In this document: in pieces, positions 1-8,304 of the stretch | How positions within the stretch are numbered: the stretch's first letter is position 1 | How the letters are laid out: each line of letters starts with the position of its first letter | Source of the DNA: Bauldia litoralis | GTDB taxonomy: Bacteria; Pseudomonadota; Alphaproteobacteria; Rhizobiales; Kaistiaceae | DNA: 49,280 bases | Assembly: GCA_945882315.1 (NCBI GenBank) | Contig: CAMCWB010000025.1 | Location: forward strand, 1-49,280 | Direction of reading: 5' to 3' | Made by a program: the position numbers and the translations under genes | The notes under the pieces: model-generated | What the model saw: the letters and a program-made list of their open reading frames with translations, nothing else | Told to the model about the DNA's origin: nothing | The model's database searches: none

Positions 1-137
1 TCGCCTACAATCTTCGACGGGCAATCGTCCTCGCCGCCTGAGCCGGCTTCCACCGCAAGCCCGCCCACCTGCAAATCATCGCCCGCACCATCAACTACCC
101 AAATCCACGCAAGACCTCGCGTTGCGCAAAGGTCTCC
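1..137 (+). mobile_element. Right end of an insertion sequence (IS5/IS4-like), cut by the window edge
   Basis: Positions 3-41 read AYNLRRAIVLAA then TGA, which resembles the C-terminus of DDE transposases of the IS5/IS4 type, where a YNLRR-like motif lies near the end. The element seems to end at 137 with GTTGCGCAAAGGTCTCC. Its reverse complement matches the terminal inverted repeat of the small element at 31057-31170. The flank from 138 (ACAGGGAGAGGGG) is half of the palindromic repeat found in full at 8758, 12250, 17802 and 30869, so the element sits in the middle of such a repeat, 26 bases from the stop codon of the next gene. The family assignment is inference from a short C-terminus; the IS end is supported by the shared terminal repeat. 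Confidence 0.6.
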
Positions 138-163
138 ACAGGGAGAGGGGCGTCCGCCACCGG

Positions 164-955
164 TCACTGCTTGCTCTGATACTCGAAGAACCATTTCTGG
201 TTCAGCTTCTCGATCGTGCCGTCCTCGGCCATCGCGAGGATCGCGGCATTGACCGGGCCGACCAGGTCGGAGCCCGGCGTGAAGATGAAACCGAATTCAT
301 CGGTACCGAGCGGCTCGCCGATGATCTTGAAGGAATCCGGCGAGGCGCCCATGTAGCCCTTGGCCGAGGCGGCATCCATCAGGACCGTGTCGACGTCGCC
401 GGTCTTCAGCGCCTGCACCGAGGCGCCGAAGGTGTCGAAGAGCTTGATGCGCGGGTTCTGCTCGTTGCCGTCGAGGAGATTGTAGACGGCGGCGTAGAAA
501 TTGGTGGTGCCGGCCTGCGCGCCGACCAGGAAATCCTCGCTCTCGGCGAAGGATTCGGCTTCGGTGAAGCGCTCCTCGTCGGCGCGGACCAGCATGAACT
601 GCTCCGACTTCATGTAGGGATCGGAGAAATCGACCTGCTTCCGGCGCTCGTCATTGATCGTGATGCCGTCCATGCCGACATCGTACTGGCCCTGCCGGAT
701 CGCCTCGATCATCGTGTCCCAGCTCGCGAGGTTCCATTCGACCTTGAGGTTCAGGCGCTTGGCGATCTCGTTGAAGGCGTCATATTCCCAGCCGATTCCC
801 TCGCCGCTCTTGGGGTCGGCAAAATTGAGCGGCGTATAGGCGTTCTCGGTCACGGCCTTGATCGTGCGGCCGCCGAGATCGGGCAGATCCTGTGCGAGGG
901 CCGGGCCGGCAAGCAATGCGACGGCGGCGGTAAGAGCGAGGTTGACGAGCTTCAT
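164..955 (-). CDS. Family 3 extracellular solute-binding protein of a polar amino acid ABC transporter
   Basis: A periplasmic binding protein of 263 aa, usual for family 3 (HisJ/GlnH/FliY type). Residues 1-21 form a signal peptide ending A-L-A before Gln22. The mature part has the family hallmarks: YTPLNF near the first lobe, WEYDAFNEIAKRL, the GQYDVGMDGITI block and DFSDPYM. It should capture an amino acid or related compound and hand it to an inner-membrane permease, but no permease or ATPase gene lies next to it in the window. It follows the amidotransferase gene on the same strand with a 63-base gap, so the two may be co-transcribed. GGAGAG precedes the ATG. The substrate cannot be read from sequence. 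Confidence 0.9.
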   Translation of the reverse strand: MKLVNLALTAAVALLAGPALAQDLPDLGGRTIKAVTENAYTPLNFADPKSGEGIGWEYDAFNEIAKRLNLKVEWNLASWDTMIEAIRQGQYDVGMDGITINDERRKQVDFSDPYMKSEQFMLVRADEERFTEAESFAESEDFLVGAQAGTTNFYAAVYNLLDGNEQNPRIKLFDTFGASVQALKTGDVDTVLMDAASAKGYMGASPDSFKIIGEPLGTDEFGFIFTPGSDLVGPVNAAILAMAEDGTIEKLNQKWFFEYQSKQ

Positions 956-1018
956 CGAGACTCTCCGGGCTGAGCCATTTCCCGCGAAGTCTAGCCCGCC
1001 GCATCGGGCTTGACGAGA

Positions 1019-1720
1019 TCAGCGGATAAGCCGCGTCCAGGCCCGCGCGATGGCAAGGCCGGTGCTGTCGGCCTGCGGCCCGCTCAGTGCCGCTTCCGCA
1101 GCACTCCGCTCCGCCCAATCCGGCGCATAGGCGGCGATCTCGGCGGCAAAATATCCGTTCCACATATCGACAACTTTCCGGTCCGCCTCGAAATGGAACT
1201 GGATGCCGTAGACGGCGCGGCCGATGCGGAATGCCTGGATGGGGGTCCGGTTGCTTGTCGCCAGATGCGCGGCGCCCGGCGGCAGGGTGAAGGTGTCGAC
1301 ATGCCAGTGGAAGATGGGGCCGCCCTCGCCCAACGCGGCGACGACGGGATCGGCCTTGCCGGCTTCCGTCGGGCGTACCTCATGCCAGCCGAACTCGATC
1401 GGCCGGTCGAGGAGGTTGGTGGCGCCATGGCCGCGCGCCACGAGCTGCGCGCCGAGGCAGATGCCGAGCACCGCCTTGTCGGCTTCGCCGAAGCTTTTGG
1501 TCAGCCCCGCGAGCTTCGGCAGCCAGGGCGAATCCTCGTCGTCGACGGCGCTCTGGCCGCCGCCCAGCACGACCAGCGCATCGTGATTGTGATGGTCATC
1601 GGGCACGGCGTCGCCGGCGAAAGCGCGGCGAACATCGATCTCGGCGCCGGCTTCGGCAAGCGCCGTCCCGACCTGGCCCAGCGGCGTGCCGGCGAAATTT
1701 TCGATGACGAGGACGCGCAT
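1019..1720 (-). CDS. Class I glutamine amidotransferase-like protein (GMP synthase-like domain)
   Basis: A stand-alone class I glutamine amidotransferase domain of 233 aa. The nucleophile is Cys88 in GICLGAQ, and the catalytic His176 and Glu178 lie in QFHFE, so the triad is complete. Enzymes of this shape hydrolyse glutamine or a gamma-glutamyl bond, for example gamma-glutamyl-GABA hydrolase-like and GuaA-like proteins; the acceptor is unknown. I chose the ATG at 1720, which begins MRVLVIENF at the first beta strand, rather than an in-frame upstream start that adds 25 unlikely residues. It lies upstream of the amino acid binding protein on the same strand, which weakly suggests a role in amino acid or amide nitrogen metabolism. 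Confidence 0.85.
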   Translation of the reverse strand: MRVLVIENFAGTPLGQVGTALAEAGAEIDVRRAFAGDAVPDDHHNHDALVVLGGGQSAVDDEDSPWLPKLAGLTKSFGEADKAVLGICLGAQLVARGHGATNLLDRPIEFGWHEVRPTEAGKADPVVAALGEGGPIFHWHVDTFTLPPGAAHLATSNRTPIQAFRIGRAVYGIQFHFEADRKVVDMWNGYFAAEIAAYAPDWAERSAAEAALSGPQADSTGLAIARAWTRLIR

Positions 1721-1793
1721 GCAAATCCGTTGCAGCACAAGGTGTTTCGACTTGCTAGCATGCCACCCGGCCGACGGGAACAGGGATCGATTC

Positions 1794-2519
1794 ATGCTGC
1801 TTGGCGAGGCGAAAACACCGGACGAGATGCGCCTCTACGCGATCGGCGACGTGCATGGCTGCGACGACCTTCTTGCCGCCCTGCATGACAGGATCGACCA
1901 GGATCTGGCGCTCCGCCCGATCGAGGACCACCGCATCATCCATCTCGGCGATTATATCGACCGGGGACCAAACTCCGCAGCGGTGATCGAGCGCCTCGTC
2001 GCGCTTTCGGCGAAAGACGATCGCGTCCTCTGCCTTCGTGGCAATCACGAGTCGATGTTCCTGGATTTCCTCGGCGACCCGATGGAGGGTGGCCAGCCGT
2101 TCCTGCGCAATGGCGGCATGGAGACGCTCGCCTCCTACGGGGCGTCGCTCGGTCGCGGCTTTGCCTCGATGCGCGACCTCATCGGCCTCGTCTATGAGAC
2201 ATTGGCGATCCTTCCGGTCGAGCACCGGCAATTCATCGCCAGATTGCCCGCTTCGTTTCGCTTCGGCGATTTCTTCTTCTGCCACGCCGGCATCAGGCCT
2301 GGAGTCCCGCTCGACGAGCAGGACACTCACGACCTGACCTGGATCCGCGAACCGTTTCTTTCCAGCAACGCGGATCTCGGCGCTGTCGTCATCCACGGCC
2401 ACACGCCGGTAAAAACGCCGGATGTCCGTCCGAACCGGATCAATATCGATACCGGCGCCGTCCTCGGCGGCCCGCTCACCTGCATCGTGCTGGAGGGACG
2501 GGACTATAGGTTTTTGTAA
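1794..2519 (+). CDS. PPP-family metallophosphoesterase (serine/threonine phosphatase-like)
   Basis: A 241-aa two-metal phosphoesterase of the bacterial PPP group (PrpA/PrpE/ApaH-like). All metal and catalytic motifs are present in order: GDVHG (18-22), GDYIDRG (52-58), GNHES (83-87), CHAG (163-166) and HGHTP (201-205). It could act on phosphoproteins or on dinucleoside polyphosphates; sequence alone does not decide. The start at 1794 follows AGGGA and keeps the motif spacing; an alternative ATG at 1830 begins just before GDVHG. It is transcribed away from the amidotransferase gene across a 73-base gap. A palindromic repeat follows its stop codon. Confidence 0.88.
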   Translation: MLLGEAKTPDEMRLYAIGDVHGCDDLLAALHDRIDQDLALRPIEDHRIIHLGDYIDRGPNSAAVIERLVALSAKDDRVLCLRGNHESMFLDFLGDPMEGGQPFLRNGGMETLASYGASLGRGFASMRDLIGLVYETLAILPVEHRQFIARLPASFRFGDFFFCHAGIRPGVPLDEQDTHDLTWIREPFLSSNADLGAVVIHGHTPVKTPDVRPNRINIDTGAVLGGPLTCIVLEGRDYRFL

Positions 2520-2539
2520 AATCAGACGCCCTCCCACCG

Positions 2540-2620
2540 TCGTCATTCCGGCGAAAGCCGGAATCCATGCCGAGTATCGGAGCGTTCCGAAGGATGGATC
2601 CCGGCGTTCGCCGGGATGAC
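2540..2620. repeat. Palindromic intergenic repeat (GTCATTCCGGC family)
   Basis: Two inverted palindromic halves: GTCATTCCGGCGAAAGCCGG begins at 2542, and a mirrored half ends in CCGGGATGAC at 2620. Each half can fold alone (CCGGC-GAAA-GCCGG) and both can pair with each other. This is a widespread alphaproteobacterial REP-like element. It lies just after the phosphatase stop codon and could act as a terminator or mRNA-stabilising hairpin. The remainder of the gap to 2954 becomes AT-rich from about 2800 and holds CAGCG-N10-CGCTG at 2861-2880, a possible but unproven operator for the downstream transport operon. Confidence 0.75.
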
Positions 2621-2954
2621 GAGACCTGAGGATATGGTCCCGGCGCAGGATCAAGCCAATCGCTTCGCAATCAGCGCCGGCGGCGGAAAAAGGCATCCAG
2701 CCGCCGCGCCGCGGCAGCATATCCCTTTCTTTTTCCGGCAGGCGTGTGACGCCATCGCGACGTCTGGTCGCCTCCTGTCCACAGCCGGTGACGAATGAAT
2801 TGATCGCGACCGAGATCGCCAACTCTTTCCGGCAGATCAATTCTCTTCCCAATACCTATGCAGCGAAATTTTCTCCGCTGACCAGATACAACGCGACATT
2901 CGTCCTTTTAATCACGACTAAGTTGATAGACTTTATCGTTATAAGGAGAGCGTC

Positions 2955-3779
2955 GTGATCGAGACCGCAAAAATAGACCTCCGCATCGACCGGCACAGCT
3001 TTCCCGTTCGCGACAAAATGGGTGGCCCGGCCTACGAATTCACCGCGATCCGCGGCGTGCACCTCAGCATCGCGGCCGGCGAGTTCTTCACGATCGTTGG
3101 CCCGAGCGGCTGCGGCAAAACCACGATCCTCGATATCCTGGCGGGCCTGACCGAACCGACGGAGGGCTCGCTCAAGATCGACGGCGTCGAAGTCCGCGGA
3201 CCGAGCCTGTCGCGCGGCATCGTCTTTCAGCAATATGCCCTGCTTTCCTGGCGCTCGGCGCTGTCCAATATCGAATTTTCGCTCGAAGCCAAGGGCGGCC
3301 TGTCGCGTCGCGAGCGACGCGACAGAGCCCGGGCGGTCATCTCGCTGATCGGCCTGGATGGCTTCGAGGACCGCTATCCGCACGAATTGTCGGGCGGCAT
3401 GAAGCAGCGCGTCGCGATTGCGCGAAGCCTGGTCTACGAGCCCGACATCCTGCTGATGGACGAGCCCTTCGGGGCGCTCGACGCTCAGACCCGCGAACTG
3501 CTCCAGGAAGAGCTGTTGACGCTCTGGCGCCGCACCGGCGCGACGATCGTCTTCATCGCCCATTCGATCGAGGAAGCCGTCTATCTCGGCGGGCGTGTCG
3601 CCGTCATGACCTCGCGACCCGGCCGCATCAAGGCGCTGGTCGACATCGATCTCCCGGCCGCCACCGCCGGCGAAGACATCCGCACCTCACCGGACTTCAG
3701 CCGATACCGGCATGAGATCTGGAATCTCATCCAGCACGAGCGCGTGCGCAGCCAGGAACTCGAACGGCTGTCCGCCTGA
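2955..3779 (+). CDS. ABC transporter ATP-binding protein, nitrate/sulfonate/taurine (SsuB/TauB) type
   Basis: The 274-aa ATPase of an importer of the SsuB/TauB/NrtD group. Walker A is GPSGCGKTT (49-57), the Q-loop is FQQYALLSW (91-99), the signature is LSGGMKQR (145-152) and Walker B is ILLMDEPFGALD (165-176). The QQYALLSW-type Q-loop and the FGALD ending are typical of the nitrate/sulfonate/taurine subfamily. The start is GTG at 2955, with AAGGAGAG six bases upstream. It is the first gene of an operon with a binding protein (3807), a permease (4867) and an FMN-dependent monooxygenase (5799). The enzyme suggests the imported compound is cleaved for sulfur, nitrogen or carbon. Confidence 0.93.
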   Translation: MIETAKIDLRIDRHSFPVRDKMGGPAYEFTAIRGVHLSIAAGEFFTIVGPSGCGKTTILDILAGLTEPTEGSLKIDGVEVRGPSLSRGIVFQQYALLSWRSALSNIEFSLEAKGGLSRRERRDRARAVISLIGLDGFEDRYPHELSGGMKQRVAIARSLVYEPDILLMDEPFGALDAQTRELLQEELLTLWRRTGATIVFIAHSIEEAVYLGGRVAVMTSRPGRIKALVDIDLPAATAGEDIRTSPDFSRYRHEIWNLIQHERVRSQELERLSA

Positions 3780-3806
3780 CAACCGAAAGATCAAAAAGGA
3801 GCCGTC

Positions 3807-4852
3807 ATGACTATTTCGATCCACAGGCTGGGCCGCTCGTTCGGCGCGGCGCTGGCGCTGGCAATCGGTACCCTCGGCGCGTCCGCGCAGGAGACCCCCG
3901 CCAAGGCGCCGGACCTCGAAGTTTCGGTCATTCGCTACCTGTCGAGCTCGGGAGCGGACGTCAATCCGCTGGAGCTGGCCGACGCGCTGGGCTATCTCGC
4001 ACCGCTCAAGCTTGAAAGACTGGGCGAGGCACAGGGCGGTCCCGCCGCGCTGCAGACGCTGGCCACCGGCCAGACCGACATCGCCTCGGCCTTCAACGGC
4101 GCCATCCTCAATATCGTGGCGGCGGGCGCGCCGATCACCTCGGTGATCAGTTGGCGGGGCACCAACGAGCTGACCTCGCCCGGCATCTACGCACTGGAAA
4201 ACGGCGGCATCGACAGCGCCCGCGACCTGATCGGCAAGAGCCTCGGCGTCAACACGCTGGGCGCCAACCAGGAGGCAGTCTCCAACATCTTCCTGGCAAA
4301 GGGCGGCCTGTCCCACGAGGAAATCAAGCAGGTCACCTACGTCCCCCTCCCCACGCCGAATCTCGAACAGGCATTGCGCAACGGTCAGGTCGCCGCCGTC
4401 AGCCTCGGCTTCAGCTTCCGCGATGCGGCGCTCGCCCGAGGCGGCATCAAGGCGCTCGCCCGCAATGTCGATCTCCTCGGCGTCTACAGCGACAACACCG
4501 GCGTGCTGGCCAACGCCTTCATCGAGAAGAACCCGAACACGACACGCCATCTCGTCGCCGACGTCGCGCGGGCCATCGCCTGGGCTCAGGAGCGCGAGGA
4601 GGCGGGCAAGCGCGAAGAAGTCATCGATCTCTACCGCAAATATCTTACCGCCACCGGCCGCGGCGATGGCGTCGCGCCGCTCGACTATTGGCTGAGCCTC
4701 GGCATCGCGACGGAAGGCGGCTGGATCCGCCGCGAGGAGTTCGAGATGTGGATCGACTGGCTCGACCAGCGTGGCGAGGTCGATGCCAAGGCCCTCGACC
4801 TGTCGAAGATCTACACGAACGAATTCAATCCCTATTGGGACGGCAAGGGTGA
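3807..4852 (+). CDS. SsuA/NrtA-like periplasmic substrate-binding protein, 3' end frameshifted
   Basis: A binding protein of about 348 aa with a signal peptide ending near residue 27 (ASA-Q), followed by an NMT1/SsuA-like fold: a GPAALQTLATGQTDIA block, KSLGVNTLG and a long helical C-terminus ending YTNEFNPYWDGKG. The reading frame has no stop here. TGA at 4850-4852 directly follows GKG but is in another frame. One extra G in the GGG run at 4847-4849 would give AAG GGG TGA and end the protein normally. As read, the frame stays open through the whole permease gene and joins the monooxygenase frame. I treat this as a one-base deletion (assembly error or real mutation), not a fusion. Confidence 0.85.
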
Positions 4853-4866
4853 CGGGAGGGCGTGCC

Positions 4867-5757
4867 GTGAACTCTGCAGTCACCTCGCAACCGGCTCTCG
4901 GGGCCAACGCAATCGACGGCGGCCGAATTGGCCTTCGCGGCCTCAGCCCGATCGGCGATCGACTTCGCCGCATCACCCTCGCCGCCGCACTGCGGACCGT
5001 CGGCGCCCTGGCCTGGAGAAGCGCATCGCTGGCGCTGGTCCTGCTTGTGTGGGAGGTGCTGCCGCGCACCGGTGTCGTCGACCGGGTCTGGTTCCCGCCC
5101 TTGTCGCAGGTGCTGGGCGTCACCTGGCAAATGGCATCGACCGGCGAGTTGCAGAACCATATCGGCGCCAGCCTGCAGCACTCGGCGATCGGCTTCTCGC
5201 TCTCCGTTCTGGTCGCGGTACCGCTCGGTCTGACGATCGGATGGTATGCGCCGGTGCGCAGTTTCCTGTCGTCGCTCCTGGAATTCTTCCGCAACACGTC
5301 GTCGCTCGCGCTGCTGCCCGTCTTCATTCTCTTCCTCGGCATCGGCGAGACGTCGAAGATCGGCATCGTGGTCTTCGCCTGCTTCTTTCCGGTCCTCCTC
5401 AACACGATCAGTGGCGTCACCGGCGTCGATCCGCTGCTGATCAAATCGGCGCGTTCACTGAACCTGTCGCCACCGGCGATCTTCGCCAAGATCATTCTGC
5501 CCTCGGCGGTGCCTTCCGTTTTCACCGGCCTCCGGCTCGCGGCGGAAAGCTCGATTCTGGTTCTCATCGCCGCCGAGATGGTCGGGGCGACGCGCGGGTT
5601 GGGCTTCCTGATCAACTACGCCCAGTTCAACTTCCTCATACCGAAGATGTATGCCGGCATTCTCACCATCGCCGTCATCGGTCTCATCCTGAATTACAGC
5701 CTGGTCGCGGTGGAGCGGCGGCTGTCCCGGTGGCGCGTCCCGGTCTCGCAAGCCTGA
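4867..5757 (+). CDS. ABC transporter permease, SsuC/TauC type
   Basis: A 296-aa inner-membrane permease of the nitrate/sulfonate/taurine importer group. Hydrophobic segments start near residue 45 (ALVLLVWEVLP), followed by further spans and the ATPase-contact (EAA-like) loop with KSARSLNLSPPAIFAKIILP near residue 200. The start is GTG at 4867, with GGGAGG at 4854-4859. The region between the binding protein's last codons and this start has no room for a separate leader, so the two genes were probably tightly linked before the frameshift. It is expected to form a homodimer with the ATPase at 2955. Confidence 0.9.
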   Translation: MNSAVTSQPALGANAIDGGRIGLRGLSPIGDRLRRITLAAALRTVGALAWRSASLALVLLVWEVLPRTGVVDRVWFPPLSQVLGVTWQMASTGELQNHIGASLQHSAIGFSLSVLVAVPLGLTIGWYAPVRSFLSSLLEFFRNTSSLALLPVFILFLGIGETSKIGIVVFACFFPVLLNTISGVTGVDPLLIKSARSLNLSPPAIFAKIILPSAVPSVFTGLRLAAESSILVLIAAEMVGATRGLGFLINYAQFNFLIPKMYAGILTIAVIGLILNYSLVAVERRLSRWRVPVSQA

Positions 5758-5798
5758 CCGGCGCCATCCCATCACGCACTCAGCAGAGGAGCAGAAAA

Positions 5799-7145
5799 AT
5801 GACCGCACGACCCCGTCAACTGCATTTCAACGTGCATGTCAGCACCGGCGGCAATCATGAAGGCGCCTGGCGTCATCCGAAGTCGGATCCGGTGCGGCTC
5901 AGCGAGCTCGCCTATCACAAGAAGATCGCCGACATTGCCGAGCGGGGCAAGCTGGATGCGATTTTCTACGGCGACTCGCCGGCGCTTTCGAATGCGATCA
6001 GGCTGCGGCCGGTCGAGCAGCTCGACCCGATCGCGCGCATCGGAGCGCTGAGCGCCATCACCGGCAATATCGGTCTCGCCGTGACGCTCTCGACGACCTT
6101 CAACGAGCCCTACAATGTGGCGCGCAAGGTCGCTTCGCTGGATCATCTCAGCGGCGGTCGCGTCGGCTGGAACATCGTCACAACGAGCAGCGAGAGCGCA
6201 GCGCGGAATTTCGGCCTCGACGGATTCCTCGCCCACGCCGAGCGTTACCGCCGCGCCGACGAGTTCGTCGACGTCGTCCGCAAGCTCTGGGATAGCTGGG
6301 AGCCGGATGCGATCCTCGACGACCGCAAGGGCGGTGTCTATGCGGATGACTCGCGCATCCACCCGATCAGCCATGAAGGCGAATTCTTCAAGGTGCGCGG
6401 CCCCCTGAATGTGCCGGCGTCGCCGCAAGGGCGGCCAGTACTGATCCAGGCCGGCTCATCGGATGTCGGCAAGGATTTCGCAGCCCGCCATGCCGAGGTC
6501 GTCTTCACCGCGCAGCGGACGCTCGAGGACGGCCAGAATTTCTATGCCGATCTCAAGCAGCGCGCGGCACGCAAGGGCCGCGATGCCGAGCGCTTCAAGA
6601 TCGTCGTCGGCATCAGCCCGATCATCGGCGGCACCGAAGCAGAGGCGCAGAAGCTGGCGGATGAGCTCGAAGAGCTCACCGCGCCGGAATACGGCCTGCA
6701 GCAGCTCCGCAACACGACCGGCATCGATCTTTCGGGCTACCCGCTCGACGGCCCGGTTCCCCTCGACGCCTTCGCCAGCATCGAATCCTTCGAAGGGCAC
6801 AAGAGCCGGTCGGCCCTGATCCGCACCCTCTCGGAGCGTGAAGGCGTCACTTTGCGGCAATTGCTGTACCGCCTGGCGGGAGCGCGCGGGCACCAAACGC
6901 TGGTCGGCACGCCGGAACAGGTCGCCAGCCGGATCGAGGAGTGGTTCCTCAACGGCGCCGCCGACGGCTTCAACTTCATGCCTGCCTATCTGCCCGGCAG
7001 CCTCGTGGATTTCGTCGATGGCGTCATCCCGATCCTCCAGCAGCGCGGTCTTTTCCGGAAGGAATATGAGGGCAAGACGCTGCGCGACCACTACGACCTG
7101 CCTATCCCGGAAAACGAATACGCGTCCACGAAGGCCGCGGCGTAG
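5799..7145 (+). CDS. FMN-dependent monooxygenase, NtaA/SnaA/DszA/DmoA family
   Basis: A flavin-dependent two-component monooxygenase of the luciferase superfamily, 448 aa, the usual length of the NtaA/SnaA/DszA(SoxA)/DmoA group. It begins with HFNVHVSTGGNHEGAWRHP, typical of the group, and contains the TIM-barrel blocks LDAIFYGDSPAL, GRVGWNIVTTSSESAARNFG and RPVLIQAGSSDVGKDFAARHA, with NFMPAYLPGSLVDFVD near the end. Such enzymes use FMNH2 from a separate reductase and O2 to oxidise substrates such as nitrilotriacetate, dibenzothiophene sulfone or dimethyl sulfide. No reductase gene is nearby. The start at 5799 follows AGAGGA. The transport genes upstream probably bring in its substrate. Confidence 0.9.
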   Translation: MTARPRQLHFNVHVSTGGNHEGAWRHPKSDPVRLSELAYHKKIADIAERGKLDAIFYGDSPALSNAIRLRPVEQLDPIARIGALSAITGNIGLAVTLSTTFNEPYNVARKVASLDHLSGGRVGWNIVTTSSESAARNFGLDGFLAHAERYRRADEFVDVVRKLWDSWEPDAILDDRKGGVYADDSRIHPISHEGEFFKVRGPLNVPASPQGRPVLIQAGSSDVGKDFAARHAEVVFTAQRTLEDGQNFYADLKQRAARKGRDAERFKIVVGISPIIGGTEAEAQKLADELEELTAPEYGLQQLRNTTGIDLSGYPLDGPVPLDAFASIESFEGHKSRSALIRTLSEREGVTLRQLLYRLAGARGHQTLVGTPEQVASRIEEWFLNGAADGFNFMPAYLPGSLVDFVDGVIPILQQRGLFRKEYEGKTLRDHYDLPIPENEYASTKAAA

Positions 7146-7197
7146 GGGAGCAAGGGCGCGCAAACGCGATGCCTGCGCGTCGCTTCCGCGAAAATAG

Positions 7198-7231
7198 AAG
7201 GTGGGCGCGGCCTCCGGCCTTTGCCCACCTT
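7198..7231. repeat. GTGGGC hairpin between convergent genes
   Basis: AAGGTGGGC and GCCCACCTT form inverted arms around a GC-rich loop, between the monooxygenase (plus) and the LysR gene (minus). It is a short relative of the longer repeats at 21474-21565 and 48501-48593. It may serve as a bidirectional terminator, though it has no clear T tract. Confidence 0.6.
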
Positions 7232-7256
7232 GCGAAGCAGAGTTTTGGTCGCCGCT

Positions 7257-8129
7257 CTAAGCCGCCACGGAGGCCGGCACCGAGAGGTTGTCGAGCGAGG
7301 ACACGATGTGCTCGGCGAGCTTTTCGACGAGCGCCGAGGACGGCCGGTTCCAGGAGCGCAGGATGCCGATCTCGCAGGTCGGCAGCCGCGGGAAGCCCTC
7401 CGCCTCGCTGAGAACGCGCATGCCCGGCCGCAGCGCCGATTCGGCGAGCACCGTCACGGCGAGGCCGGCCAGGACCGCCGCCGAGATCGCGCCGGCATTG
7501 GCGCTCTGGTAGAGGACGCGATATTTGCGGCCCGCCGCGGTGAGAGCGTCGACAGCCGAACTCCGCCAGATGCAGGGCGGCTTGAACAGCGCCAGCGGCA
7601 GGATCGCCTCCTCCGCCGCGCAATGCTGGCTCGACGCCACCCAGAGCAAGGGCTCCTTGCGGATGATCTCGACCGGCCCCTCGCCGCAATAGGTGACGAT
7701 GGCGAGGTCGACATCGCCGGTCCGCGCCAGCTTCAGGAGCTCCGTCGAGGGCTCGCAGACGACGGCGACTTCGACGCGCGGATTGGAGCGCGAGAAGCGC
7801 GCCAGCACCTCGGGCAGGAAGCGATCGGCATAGTCGTCCGGGAGACCGAGGCGGACATTGCCGGAAAGCTCGCCCTCGTCGAAGGCGGCGACCGTCTCCT
7901 CCGAAAGCCGCACCATGCGGCGGGCGTAGCCGAGAAGCCGCTCGCCGTCCTCGGTCAGTTTCGAGGCGCGGCCGTCGCGCGCAAAGATCGGCTTGCCGAG
8001 CCGCTCCTCAAGCCGCCGCATCTGCATCGAGACCGCCGACTGGGTTTTGAACACGACCTCCGCGGCGCGGGTGAAACTGCCGGTTTCGACGATCGCGACA
8101 AAGGTCTTCAACTGGTCAAGATCGAGCAT
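7257..8129 (-). CDS. LysR-family transcriptional regulator
   Basis: A DNA-binding regulator of about 290 aa with an N-terminal winged helix-turn-helix (LDQLKTFVAIVETGSFTRAA, then TQSAVSMQMRRLEERLG) and a C-terminal effector domain that begins near SGNVRLGLPDDYADRFLPEV. The 'GxxRLGxPDDYA' block is seen in the LrhA/HdfR-like branch. I start at ATG 8129; a GTG at 8147 adds six residues but has poor ribosome-site spacing. It is divergent from the DUF1127 gene at 8305. LysR regulators next to DUF1127 genes occur in Rhizobiales, where the VtlR type is known to activate small DUF1127 genes. The target here is inference. Confidence 0.92.
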   Translation of the reverse strand: MLDLDQLKTFVAIVETGSFTRAAEVVFKTQSAVSMQMRRLEERLGKPIFARDGRASKLTEDGERLLGYARRMVRLSEETVAAFDEGELSGNVRLGLPDDYADRFLPEVLARFSRSNPRVEVAVVCEPSTELLKLARTGDVDLAIVTYCGEGPVEIIRKEPLLWVASSQHCAAEEAILPLALFKPPCIWRSSAVDALTAAGRKYRVLYQSANAGAISAAVLAGLAVTVLAESALRPGMRVLSEAEGFPRLPTCEIGILRSWNRPSSALVEKLAEHIVSSLDNLSVPASVAA

Positions 8130-8188
8130 ATTGGCTATTTTCGCCACTCCGTCCGTTCATAACCAAAACAGATGATGGATATTAGAAA

Positions 8189-8202
8189 CATTCGTTGGAA
8201 TG
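8189..8202. promoter_or_regulatory. Interrupted palindrome in the LysR/DUF1127 divergent region
   Basis: CATTC-GTTG-GAATG at 8189-8202 is a perfect 5-bp inverted repeat with a 4-bp spacer. It lies in an AT-rich stretch about 60 bp upstream of the LysR start and about 100 bp upstream of the DUF1127 start. The size and position fit a LysR recognition site for self-control and for the divergent gene. There is no experimental support; this is inference from symmetry and place. Confidence 0.4.
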
Positions 8203-8304
8203 ATCAATGGCTGTGGAGCATGTAGATGGCGTCACAAGAATCTGACCCGGCCGTTGCCTCCAGACATGGCGGACGGAACGGCCACCACCGAAGGAGAGAC
8301 TGCC

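Noticed and set aside
2746-2958. 70-codon frame before the importer operon
   Set aside because: It lies in the AT-rich leader, overlaps the operon's ribosome site and start, and has no good start context.
3687-5615. Long minus-strand open frame (642 codons) opposite the importer genes
   Set aside because: It is antisense to three well-supported genes and has the Arg/Ala/Asp-rich make-up of GC-rich shadow frames.
3807-7145. Single 1112-residue open frame covering binding protein and monooxygenase
   Set aside because: The middle 300 residues are the permease gene read out of frame, and the permease and monooxygenase have their own starts with ribosome sites. It is the result of a missing stop codon, not a fusion protein.
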